Positions 54,322 to 62,873 of a DNA stretch of 64,000 nucleotides are shown here, one piece after another. The notes beneath the pieces are model-generated. The model was not told the origin of the DNA. It worked only from the letters and a program-made list of their open reading frames with translations, and did not search any database. The position numbers and the translations under genes are program-made. Numbering within the stretch: the stretch's first letter is position 1; every line of letters begins with the position of its first letter. The DNA lies in assembly GCA_963815305.1 (NCBI GenBank), contig CAWFFW010000002.1, positions 434,001 to 498,000 on the forward strand, written 5' to 3'. Origin of the DNA: CAXBID01 sp963815305. GTDB lineage: Bacteria > Bacteroidota > Bacteroidia > Flavobacteriales > Flavobacteriaceae.

Positions 54322-55329
54322 ATGAAGAAAAAACAATCACATTTTCTAAGTGGATTAATCTATTTAGATGTTATAAACTTAGAAAATAAATTAAATGATT
54401 CCTTAAAAACAAGTAATACTTTATTTCTCGATAGCATTTTCTTTGATTTATCCCAATGCAGATTTGCAGAATTAGGGGCGTTAACAAAACTTTTACTGAT
54501 CGTTGAATCATACTTAAAAAATGGGGAGGTAATATATTTTGCGCTTCCCACTAGTAGATTAACGATTAAAGAGTCCAATAGTAGAGATTATAAAGAAAGC
54601 ACGAAATCGGGTAATCTAAATAGAAGAAAAAAAACTACTGATTTTTTAAAGGTATGTGGTTTTGTGACGGCACTACAGGAAATAGGGACATTATATAATA
54701 ATGAGATTTTTATTACTGAAGATTATGATTTTAATAAATTAGGATTAAATGAAGATTCTTTCTATGAATCTTTTTCTATAATTTATGATAAACATTCAAT
54801 TGAAGATTTTGGTTATAAATACATATTTCCATTTCAGTGGATAGATTGTAGTAATGGTTTTGAAGAGGTTAAATATTTTGAAAATAAGCTAAACAAAATA
54901 TTAGAAAATTCAGATAGAGGGCTTGATTCTATGGACGTTAAGGCAATACGAAATGTAATCCTTTCAGAATTAATAAAAAATGTTAATGAACACTCACATA
55001 GCAAATATGCAGTTTTATCCATTGGTCTAATTAATTCTTATTCTTTATTCAAAGAGCATCTTTACAAGAAAATCAACAAAATTGAGAAAGAATATATTAC
55101 TTGGATAAAAAAAAACAAGTTTACATCACAAGTAGAAATATATTTTGGTGATTCAGGAAAAGGAATTCTTAATGCAGATTACAAAAAATATATTAATAGC
55201 GAAAAGAGCAAAACGCTAAGTGATAACAATCAATTAGAACTTGCTTTTCAAAAATGGACTTCACTAAAGAATGACGAATTAAGAAGAGGTACTAAAGGGC
55301 TTTATAGAATTCAGAAGAATTGTAAATAA
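54322..55329 (+). CDS. STAS-GHKL ATPase, N-terminal part of a frameshifted gene
   Basis: The 335 codons encode an N-terminal STAS-like domain (about residues 30-80: FFDLSQCRFAELGALTKLLL, then a variable strand FALP) and a GHKL ATP-binding domain. N-box: ILSELIKNVNEHSHSK (E216, N220, N222); G1: VEIYFGDSGKGI (D277, G279, G281); G2: RRGTKGLYRI (323-330). The family should continue with RRIVNKYNGIVHVDTG, and that is found in the +1 frame, reached by skipping one C at 55312. The frame stops at 55329. The domain order suggests a sensor or switch protein. Start of a cargo module of unknown function. Confidence 0.7.
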   Translation: MKKKQSHFLSGLIYLDVINLENKLNDSLKTSNTLFLDSIFFDLSQCRFAELGALTKLLLIVESYLKNGEVIYFALPTSRLTIKESNSRDYKESTKSGNLNRRKKTTDFLKVCGFVTALQEIGTLYNNEIFITEDYDFNKLGLNEDSFYESFSIIYDKHSIEDFGYKYIFPFQWIDCSNGFEEVKYFENKLNKILENSDRGLDSMDVKAIRNVILSELIKNVNEHSHSKYAVLSIGLINSYSLFKEHLYKKINKIEKEYITWIKKNKFTSQVEIYFGDSGKGILNADYKKYINSEKSKTLSDNNQLELAFQKWTSLKNDELRRGTKGLYRIQKNCK

Positions 55330-57625
55330 ATACAATGGTATTGTCCATGTAGATACTGGATTTCACAACGGTGGTTATAGAAAAGGAGGAATTACAGAAA
55401 AAGAGTGGAAATACAGAAAAGGAAATTATAATTTTCAAGGTACATTAATCAATATTAAGCTAAACCCATATAGAGAAGTTAAAGCTTTTCAATATGTTTT
55501 AGAGAGTTCTTCTATAGAAAAAAAATGGAACTCGAAGAAATTTATTATTGATTATGAATTGAAATGCAAGAATGATATAAAAAATGAAATTAAGAATAGT
55601 GAAAATCTATTAATCATTTTAGATATTAATCAATTAGAAGTTAAAAATGCAAAAGAAGTTCTAGAAGATTTATTTTATGAAATAAGTTTTGATGCCCATC
55701 CATGTGCAATTGTGTTGTATATAATTAATGATTTAGAAAATGATACGGTTGAAAATACAGTTGATTCAGTAAATACCAGAATATTAGAACATGATGATGG
55801 TTTTCCAGAACTTGCTAATGAAAATTTCGAAGAAATTCATGACCCTGTACTTGTAATAGGAAAAAAAAATCAAGCATTTTGGTATGGAGGAAGTCAAGAT
55901 TTAATTTTAATATTGAATGAGTCTTTTAAACGAAAAAACCAAAACATAAAATTAGAAAAATTAGAGTCTTTTAGAAAGTTATTGCCCGAAAAGCAAACTC
56001 GAATTAAATTACACCTTGAAAATGACAATCGGCTTGTAAACTTCAATCAAGAAAAAAAACTTGTTTTTAATTTTCATAGTATTGATGATCATTATAAAAA
56101 TACTATTTCAAAAAAACTACAAGTTGTAACGGATCAAAAATACTGTACCCCAAAGTTGCATATAGTGAAACATTGGTTAGATGTTTCTAAGGTGTTGGAA
56201 GAAGATGAATATGGATTTGCTCTATGTTTATATTTAAAATATAGAAATCATACTGAAATTAATAAAATTGATAAGAATAATACATTTATTCTTATAGATC
56301 ATAATCAACAACAAAATTTAGCGAAAGCATTTACCGATTTTCTTGGAATAAAATCTAAAAACATAAGAAATATTGAATCAGATTTAGACTATAAATTCCC
56401 AAAAAGAACCAAACTATTTCCAAAATATGCTAGAGTAATTTTTCTAACTACCATAATTTCAAGTTCAGAAACTGCGAGGAGATTAGTGAAATATTCCAAA
56501 AGAGATTTTGCCTATCCAGACAAAATTCTATGTTTAGGAAATTTAAGAAAATACAATATTGATAAATTGCAAACATGGAATGCAATTACAGATATAATTT
56601 CATGTTACCAACAATATACCGATGATTTTGACAAAATTGATAGAGACTATACGTATTATGAAGAAAAACATAATGAATTAAATAGAACGTTAAAAATCAT
56701 CAGTCCATTTTTTGATTTGGAAAACGATACTCCTTTGATTCATATTAATAGTGATTTGAAAAAATTTATAAAAGAAAATAAATTGTTGCATTATAATCAC
56801 TTTGGTATATATAACAAAAGGCATTTTACATTCTTTATTGATAAAATTAAAATGTTGGAAATAAAGAGTTTTATTTGGGATAGTATAACTATTGAGATAG
56901 ATAATTGGCAAAGTGAAAATAAAATAAAGAATTTTATAATTTATATACCAAAATCTATTGTTAATTTAAAAGGAAGGTTTTTGCAGTTTTTAAAGGGAAT
57001 TTCGAAAAATAATGTTGTTGTTTTTGATAATACTCCGAATATTATTAATTCTCCAAATGTTATTTATTTTGACTTTGGTATGTTAACTGGTGAATCTGTA
57101 AATAATTTTGTTACAGCTTGCAATGGAGTTGATCATTTATTTATGTGTATTTTATTTAATCAATCATCAGACTCAAAAACAAATTTCTACAAGAGAATAC
57201 AAACTTTAAATAATGAAGAAACCATATTAAGAGATAAAAAGATTAGTACCCTATTTAAAATTGAATATCTATATCATTTACCATTAAATTATTTTTCTTC
57301 AGAGAATTGTCCAATTTGTGAACATCGAAGAGCTTTAGATTATTACAAATTAGATCAAGCATATTTATTTAAATTCTCCGAAGACAGACAAGAAAAGCTT
57401 AAACAGATTCAAGTTGAATCTGTTGAAGAATTAGATTGCCCTGTTGACTTTTATTATAGCAAAGATGATGATAAACACGAACTTTCTTCATCAATAATAA
57501 TGGAGATGTACGAGTATAAAATAATGTTGGAAAATGCAAGAAAATCAACTAAGGCAAGAATAAATTTATTTAATGATATATATGAACTATATATTGATGT
57601 TTCAGAAGAATATAAAGGATTGTGA
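55313..57625 (+). CDS. Continuation: tandem phosphoribosyltransferase-like domains
   Basis: From 55313 the frame completes the GHKL fold (RRIVNKYNGIVHVDTGFHN) and runs to 57625; the first ATG-like start inside would be the TTG at 55559. Counting from 55559, residues about 195-335 resemble a PRTase half, with ILIDHNQQQNLAKAF (244-258) and ARVIFLTTIISSSETARRL (291-309). Residues 420-535 resemble a second, with NVIYFDFGMLTGESVNNF (500-517). A CPIC pair follows (584-587). The usual acidic PRPP residues are partly lost, so activity is doubtful. It is probably the middle of one polypeptide with the upstream and downstream parts. The call is by fold pattern only. Confidence 0.55.
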   Translation, partial: RRIVNKYNGIVHVDTGFHNGGYRKGGITEKEWKYRKGNYNFQGTLINIKLNPYREVKAFQYVLESSSIEKKWNSKKFIIDYELKCKNDIKNEIKNSENLLIILDINQLEVKNAKEVLEDLFYEISFDAHPCAIVLYIINDLENDTVENTVDSVNTRILEHDDGFPELANENFEEIHDPVLVIGKKNQAFWYGGSQDLILILNESFKRKNQNIKLEKLESFRKLLPEKQTRIKLHLENDNRLVNFNQEKKLVFNFHSIDDHYKNTISKKLQVVTDQKYCTPKLHIVKHWLDVSKVLEEDEYGFALCLYLKYRNHTEINKIDKNNTFILIDHNQQQNLAKAFTDFLGIKSKNIRNIESDLDYKFPKRTKLFPKYARVIFLTTIISSSETARRLVKYSKRDFAYPDKILCLGNLRKYNIDKLQTWNAITDIISCYQQYTDDFDKIDRDYTYYEEKHNELNRTLKIISPFFDLENDTPLIHINSDLKKFIKENKLLHYNHFGIYNKRHFTFFIDKIKMLEIKSFIWDSITIEIDNWQSENKIKNFIIYIPKSIVNLKGRFLQFLKGISKNNVVVFDNTPNIINSPNVIYFDFGMLTGESVNNFVTACNGVDHLFMCILFNQSSDSKTNFYKRIQTLNNEETILRDKKISTLFKIEYLYHLPLNYFSSENCPICEHRRALDYYKLDQAYLFKFSEDRQEKLKQIQVESVEELDCPVDFYYSKDDDKHELSSSIIMEMYEYKIMLENARKSTKARINLFNDIYELYIDVSEEYKGL

Positions 57626-59057
57626 ATCTAAAATCTATGCGCTTTTATATTATTTATCACATGAAATTAATTGGTTCCAATTAGAGCCTTTGGTTTTTAG
57701 AGATTTCAGAATTTTAATATCCAATATTGCATTACAGGTTGCAATTACTCCCAGACAACATTTAGTAAATTACTTTAATAGCTCCAACAAATCTAATGCT
57801 GAAGCTCATAAAATAGCTGTTAGATATAAATATTCGGCTATTTCCGTTTTAAGGTCTACGGACAAACTTAAATTTTGTTTGAATATTTCTAAAATTATTA
57901 CTTCGAGTATTTTAAATGAAAAGTATAGTAATAATTTATTTCAAAACACATTGTATCATATCGCAAGTCTACAAAAAAACATATACAATAAAAGTGAAAA
58001 ATATTTTGATGAAATAGAAAAGAACATAAACTCAATTTTAGAAGCAGAAACAAATTTTATATCTATAGACCAACAACTTGCAATTGGTAAAATATATCAG
58101 AACAATAAATTCACGTTGCGATTTTTGGAATTTAGTAAACCCTTTAATGATTGTGAAATAATCAAAAAGTTAAAAAAAGGTTGGGAGGAAATGTATACTA
58201 AGACTCATCCTGAACCAGCAGAAAATTTTAAACTTCTTTCACTAGAAAAATTTAATAAAGTATTTGAGGATTATACTTTGCATGGGAGTAATACTAGAAA
58301 TTTAGAATTATTGGAAAATCGAATTGATAAACTAAAGCCATTTTGGGATTCTACTAAAGTTATTATTGATAATAAGGCATTATTTTATTTATCTTCTTTT
58401 CAAAGAATTAATCACAGTATCTATTACAATACTCAATTCTCTAACTATTTAAGTATGGATATCTTATCTAACAGGTTAGATAGATTCACAGAGTTGATTT
58501 ATATTATAAGTAATAATTTTACTAAGTATTATTATTACAAACAAGAATATATTTCATTATATAAATTTATTGATGATGCACTAATTAAAAAAGAGCTATT
58601 CAATGGGAAAAATTCGAACTCTGAACTACTTACTCTGATTAACAGTTTTCCATCGAATCTTTTTAGTTCACTTGATAAAGTGTTTAACACAAATATTTTC
58701 CTTAAAAGGAGTATTGATAGTAAACTTAATATTAATATTTTTTATCCAGAAAGTTATTTACTCGGGCAATTAGAATTATTGATTGGTAATATTATTAAAA
58801 GACTGGATGGTAAGGATCTAAAAAATGTCTCTATCAAATTTGAACTGCTTGAAAGAACAAATGAATTTATAGAATTGCAAATATGTTATGACTCTACAAG
58901 TGATAGAAAACTGCTTGAAAAATCAAATGGAGGAAATTTAAGCAACTGGCAGAAGGAAATAATGTATTTTGATGGCGACCTAAAATACACATTACCCAAT
59001 GATGAAGATGAAAATTTTTATTTATATTTAAAATTTAGGATTTATGAGAAAATTTAA
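57573..59057 (+). CDS. C-terminal part, degenerate histidine-kinase-like
   Basis: The 494 codons overlap the previous frame by 53 bases. The join looks like a second +1 slip: frame A ends in EEYKGL, but the new frame continues DCESKIYALLYYLSHEINWF at once, as if it were one helix. The middle part is alpha-helical. At about 400-490, ESYLLGQLELLIGNIIKRLD and the strands NVSIKFELL and FIELQICYDST have the order of a GHKL/histidine-kinase domain, but the DxGxG loop is missing, so it is probably non-catalytic. Whether this is a separate gene or the tail of the upstream polypeptide is open. The ATG of the receiver-kinase gene overlaps its end by 14 bases. Confidence 0.55.
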   Translation: MIYMNYILMFQKNIKDCESKIYALLYYLSHEINWFQLEPLVFRDFRILISNIALQVAITPRQHLVNYFNSSNKSNAEAHKIAVRYKYSAISVLRSTDKLKFCLNISKIITSSILNEKYSNNLFQNTLYHIASLQKNIYNKSEKYFDEIEKNINSILEAETNFISIDQQLAIGKIYQNNKFTLRFLEFSKPFNDCEIIKKLKKGWEEMYTKTHPEPAENFKLLSLEKFNKVFEDYTLHGSNTRNLELLENRIDKLKPFWDSTKVIIDNKALFYLSSFQRINHSIYYNTQFSNYLSMDILSNRLDRFTELIYIISNNFTKYYYYKQEYISLYKFIDDALIKKELFNGKNSNSELLTLINSFPSNLFSSLDKVFNTNIFLKRSIDSKLNINIFYPESYLLGQLELLIGNIIKRLDGKDLKNVSIKFELLERTNEFIELQICYDSTSDRKLLEKSNGGNLSNWQKEIMYFDGDLKYTLPNDEDENFYLYLKFRIYEKI

Positions 59058-60636
59058 AATTCTGGTTTGTGAAGATAAAATTACAGATCAAGAAGATATT
59101 CAATTGTATTTAGATGAGGTTTCTCAAGATCTATCAGAGATATCATATGGAATAGATGTTAAAATGACAAATTTTCAAGAGGTTATTCCTGAATTATCAA
59201 GCAATTTTGATTTATTGGTTTTAGACTTTTATGATGCAAATACATCTGATCAAAAAGCGGGTATAAGGGTGTTGAACCACAATAAAAATTCAATAAAAAC
59301 CATTATCTATTCTTCGACAACTCGGACTAATAAAATTAATATAAGTGACCTTAAAAAAAGGTATTCCTATTTACTAGATGAATTAACGAAATATGATAAT
59401 GGTGACAACTTAAAGCAATGGATTAAGAACCACATATATACAAACTTTATTGAAGATAAGTTTTATTCTTTATATAATGAAAATGACCAAATACTTGTAA
59501 ATTCAATAATAACAATTGGTGAAAGTAATTTAAATTCTATAATACATTTAATACGTAAAAAATTCAATTACGATCATGTCATTTTACATCGAATGACCTC
59601 AGGGTTAAGCGGAGCAATTCTTTTTAAACTTGAAGTTAATGGAAAATATTCAATCTTAAAAATTTCTAAAGAAATAGAAAAACTTAAACAAGAGCATGAA
59701 AATGCGATCAAATTATATCATGAATTTCCTAGTAGATTAATAAATCATATTGATCCAGAATACTATTATTCTTCAGGTAATAATGCGTTAGGTATACTTT
59801 TAAAAGAGGTTGATAATTCTCAAACTTTTTTTGATTTTATTTGTAATGATAGTACCAATAAAGAAATTGAAATTCAAAAATTTCTTTGTAATCTTTTTTT
59901 AGATGATCAAGGTTTAAAAAATCACTATGAAAAAAATAAAGGTGTTCTAAGAGATTGGACATCAATTTTTGATAAAATGAATGAGTCTAAAATGATTTTA
60001 ATAGAGAAATCGTATAATGAATTATCTCAGATTGTCATAAAATATTATAAAAAAATTGATATTGAGGATTTTAATCGATTGACGGTTTCTCATAGTTATT
60101 CCAAATTAAATAAAAATAAATTATTAGATAAAAAATACAATAAAGGGGGAATTTTATCTCATGGTGATTTTCATGCTAAAAATATTTTAGTTCAAAGCAA
60201 TATACATCCAATATTAATTGACACAGGGTCAATTAATTATCAACATTGGTGTTTAGACTTATGTAGATTGGTTGTTAATACTTACATTTTTGGTTTTGAT
60301 ATAAATAGTATTGACTATTTTGAATTGGAAAGTATAAAAAGTAATATGCAAATAGTTGAGAAATTGATTAGGAAAGAACAAATTGATACAAATGGTTCTA
60401 ATGATAATTTAATATTTTCAATGAATTGGATAATAAATAATATAGATAAAATATTTGATGAACAATTTGAGTTATTTGAATATCAACTAGGATTAATGAA
60501 GGAGTTTTTACAGCTAAGTTTTAGATTTGATACAGTTCCTCCAAATAAAAGAGCATTAGCCTTAATTGCAGCGCATAAATGTATGATAAGTGCAAGCGAA
60601 AGTGTCATTTGTAATGAGCAAAACTTAAATTTATAA
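59044..60636 (+). CDS. Receiver domain fused to a kinase-like (APH fold) domain
   Basis: The 530 residues begin with a receiver domain (ILVCEDKITDQEDIQLYLDE; E10-D11 pair, phospho-acceptor D61 in LLVLDFYDAN, SSTT near 90-93). A linker leads to a kinase fold like that of aminoglycoside or choline kinases: HRMTSGLSGAILFKLEV (Gly-rich), SILKISK (K206), SHGDFHAKNILV (catalytic D375 and N380) and PILIDTGSIN (D393). The active-site residues are kept, so it may phosphorylate a small molecule or protein when the receiver is phosphorylated or bound. I recall kinase-fold TCAD domains in conflict systems, but cannot confirm this. Translation is coupled to the gene before. Confidence 0.68.
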   Translation: MRKFKILVCEDKITDQEDIQLYLDEVSQDLSEISYGIDVKMTNFQEVIPELSSNFDLLVLDFYDANTSDQKAGIRVLNHNKNSIKTIIYSSTTRTNKINISDLKKRYSYLLDELTKYDNGDNLKQWIKNHIYTNFIEDKFYSLYNENDQILVNSIITIGESNLNSIIHLIRKKFNYDHVILHRMTSGLSGAILFKLEVNGKYSILKISKEIEKLKQEHENAIKLYHEFPSRLINHIDPEYYYSSGNNALGILLKEVDNSQTFFDFICNDSTNKEIEIQKFLCNLFLDDQGLKNHYEKNKGVLRDWTSIFDKMNESKMILIEKSYNELSQIVIKYYKKIDIEDFNRLTVSHSYSKLNKNKLLDKKYNKGGILSHGDFHAKNILVQSNIHPILIDTGSINYQHWCLDLCRLVVNTYIFGFDINSIDYFELESIKSNMQIVEKLIRKEQIDTNGSNDNLIFSMNWIINNIDKIFDEQFELFEYQLGLMKEFLQLSFRFDTVPPNKRALALIAAHKCMISASESVICNEQNLNL

Positions 60637-60678
60637 TAGATTTAAAAGTTTATTTTCGCTGACATCAAGAAAGTTATA

Positions 60679-61986
60679 TTACCAATCCCTTACTGTAGTA
60701 CTTTCATATATGAATAATAACTCTTTCTCCTCTTCTGAAAGAATATCAATAGTTAATAACATTTTATCTAATTTCTCTATAAAGGATTTACTATAAAAGG
60801 CTAATAATCCGTCGTAGTCTTTGTTTGATACGACTATTCTATAAGTGTCATCTTCAATACTGTAATAATTATCCTCAAAAATCAATAAAATAACATGGGA
60901 ATCATTAAAATATATCTTTTTCTTTTCAAATTCTAAATGAGGGAGAGAAAGTTCCTGTTCAAAATATTTAATGTTTTCTGTAAAGATTGTTTTTTTCTTA
61001 TTTCCAGTTATTTGTTCTATCTTTTTTGTTAAGCTAGTATCAGCTTCTTCTTCCTTGGGGATAAGTATAACAGGTGTTAATGTGTTTTTTATTGTATTAT
61101 TAGGAGGTTTGAACTCTTTCAATTCCGACTTAAACTCGTAATCAGTGATCGAAATTTTATAATTTTTTGATTTTGTTATTGATTTTAAAACTGGACTGAA
61201 TATCTTTCTTCTTTCTTCATCTGTAAATTTTTCTGAAATTCTCTCTTGAAAAGAGGGATCCTCATATTCAGGATAAAGAACATCTTCTTTAAATTCAGAG
61301 AATAAATTAGATTTCATTTCAGTGTATTCTGAGGTATAAACATTCAAATGGTCCATTACAGATTTATCAGCACTAATATTTATTCCAAAACTGCTAAATG
61401 AAGTGTTAGAACCTAATAGGTGAGACTGACTTTTGAATTTACTTAGTGTATATTCGAAGTCAGTAAGTAAATCTTTATCTACTGCTTTTACAAATTGAGC
61501 CTCAGCATAATTTTGATATGACTGATTTAAATTTTTTAAAAATTCTGCTACATGAGAAATTACAAAAGCTCCTGCATATTTATTTGATTTTTCTTCTAAT
61601 TTAACTGAAACAGACCTCTTACGCAATGACTCTAAATAATTATTAGTTTTAATAGCCTGAGATTTAATACCTACTGCATTTTTTAATATATCTAGTAGTT
61701 CAGTTTTTATCTCTTCAAAAGGATTTCCTTGTAATGCCTGTGTGATTAAATCAATAGCTTCTGTGTATTTTTCACATTTAAAGGCAAGAGAAGCAGCACT
61801 TCTATATAAAACAGAACGTGTAGGCTCGCTGTTGAAGCTATTTTTAAGAAACTCAGCTGCCTTTTTTTCTAATTCGTAAGCTTTTAAAGTTAAGCTCTCA
61901 TACTCTTCAAAGTTCTCATTTTCAAACTCAATTTGGGCTTTTTTAGCGAATTCAATTGCCTCCCTATGTAGATCTTGTATTTTCAT
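60679..61986 (-). CDS. Unknown cargo protein with TPR-like N-terminus
   Basis: The 435-residue protein starts with helices MKIQDLHREAIEFAKKAQIE and AYELEKKAAEFLKNSF, then SEPTRSVLYRSAASLAFKCE, a motif I have seen in uncharacterised bacterial proteins in front of a short repeat-rich domain. Residues about 130-435 are unassigned, with acidic and aromatic segments. It is translated from the same transcript as the gene at 61983-62516 and overlaps it by ATGA. The pair is convergent with the module before and could be an independent defence or toxin-antitoxin-like unit; nothing in the sequence proves this. Confidence 0.55.
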   Translation of the reverse strand: MKIQDLHREAIEFAKKAQIEFENENFEEYESLTLKAYELEKKAAEFLKNSFNSEPTRSVLYRSAASLAFKCEKYTEAIDLITQALQGNPFEEIKTELLDILKNAVGIKSQAIKTNNYLESLRKRSVSVKLEEKSNKYAGAFVISHVAEFLKNLNQSYQNYAEAQFVKAVDKDLLTDFEYTLSKFKSQSHLLGSNTSFSSFGINISADKSVMDHLNVYTSEYTEMKSNLFSEFKEDVLYPEYEDPSFQERISEKFTDEERRKIFSPVLKSITKSKNYKISITDYEFKSELKEFKPPNNTIKNTLTPVILIPKEEEADTSLTKKIEQITGNKKKTIFTENIKYFEQELSLPHLEFEKKKIYFNDSHVILLIFEDNYYSIEDDTYRIVVSNKDYDGLLAFYSKSFIEKLDKMLLTIDILSEEEKELLFIYESTTVRDW

Positions 61987-62516
61987 TTTTTTATTATAAA
62001 AGCCTTAAGATTTGAGAATTCAACTACAGAAACATATGCAGGTATTCCAGTACAATTTGATGCGTTAGTTTGCTTTTTCTTTTGCTCGATTCTTTTAGAA
62101 AAAGAATTACTTTTTGATTCTCTTAAAATACCAGAAATTTCTAATCTAGCATTAAAAAAGTTTAAAGGATCGTACTTTTCGTGTTCTTTTGCATACCCTA
62201 ACCAGTAGTCTACCCCAGTCCCAATCTGTGCTTCTTCAAGTATTTCGTATTCAGTAAATTCTAGAGCCAAAAGAAAAGAAAGAGCTTCCGCTCCTTTTTC
62301 TGTAAACTTTTTTTCTTCTTTGTAGCCATTTTTATTGATTTCAGTTTTCCAGGCTAAAGAAACTTTACCAGAGTATAAACCTGAAACATCTAATTCACAA
62401 CCACTTTTATGAGGAATAGCTTCGAGAGCTACAATACAGTTTTCTGTTAGTCCTTGACTTTGTATAGGACTAAAATAAGTCATTGCATCTTTTAAATCTT
62501 CGAGATTTAAATTCAT
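61983..62516 (-). CDS. Unknown cargo protein, possible nuclease-like fold
   Basis: The 177-residue protein is the upstream partner of the coupled pair. Its core is TEKGAEALSFLLALEFTEYE, then ILEEAQIGTGVDYWLGY and FFNARLEISGI, ending in PAYVSVVEFSNLKAFIIKK. The GTGxDYWLG and LEISGI blocks recur in uncharacterised small proteins I have seen next to TPR-like partners. The D-x(n)-LExSG arrangement loosely recalls PD-(D/E)xK nucleases (Asp in GVDYW, Glu in LEISG), without the Lys. This is inference only. Confidence 0.55.
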   Translation of the reverse strand: MNLNLEDLKDAMTYFSPIQSQGLTENCIVALEAIPHKSGCELDVSGLYSGKVSLAWKTEINKNGYKEEKKFTEKGAEALSFLLALEFTEYEILEEAQIGTGVDYWLGYAKEHEKYDPLNFFNARLEISGILRESKSNSFSKRIEQKKKQTNASNCTGIPAYVSVVEFSNLKAFIIKK

Positions 62517-62873
62517 ATTTCATCAAAATTATCTGTCAAACTTAATCATTTGAATTATAAATTCAAATACTATGGTTTTTAGTTAAATTTAAATCATCTT
62601 TCAGAAAATTATAAATATAATTTTTTTTAATGACAATTATATTTAATGATTAATTTTTTACTAATTTCTTTTTTTGAAAATTGATTCAATTATCTCTAAA
62701 TACTCAAACTGAATAATCGAAATATTTATATTTTTCATGAGTTAAGTCTGCTACGGTTATATGAAACATAACATTGTAAATTCTAAAAACCAATCAGATA
62801 AGTCTCTTTTAGAGCCAATTCATTATACTGTTTTCATTCAACAGAAGACAAGTTATATATCTAATATTCACCT
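62517..62873. other. AT-rich gap between cargo and integrase, no gene
   Basis: No open frame, tRNA or strong hairpin is visible in the 357 bases. It should contain the promoter of the two-gene module, which reads leftward, and the 3' end region of the integrase gene. I found no att-like repeat matching the left scar by eye. Confidence 0.5.

Noticed and set aside
57573..59057. Active histidine kinase at the end of the cargo polypeptide
   Set aside because: The DxGxG and G2 boxes and an H-box are not present; only the general strand order fits, so I call it degenerate.
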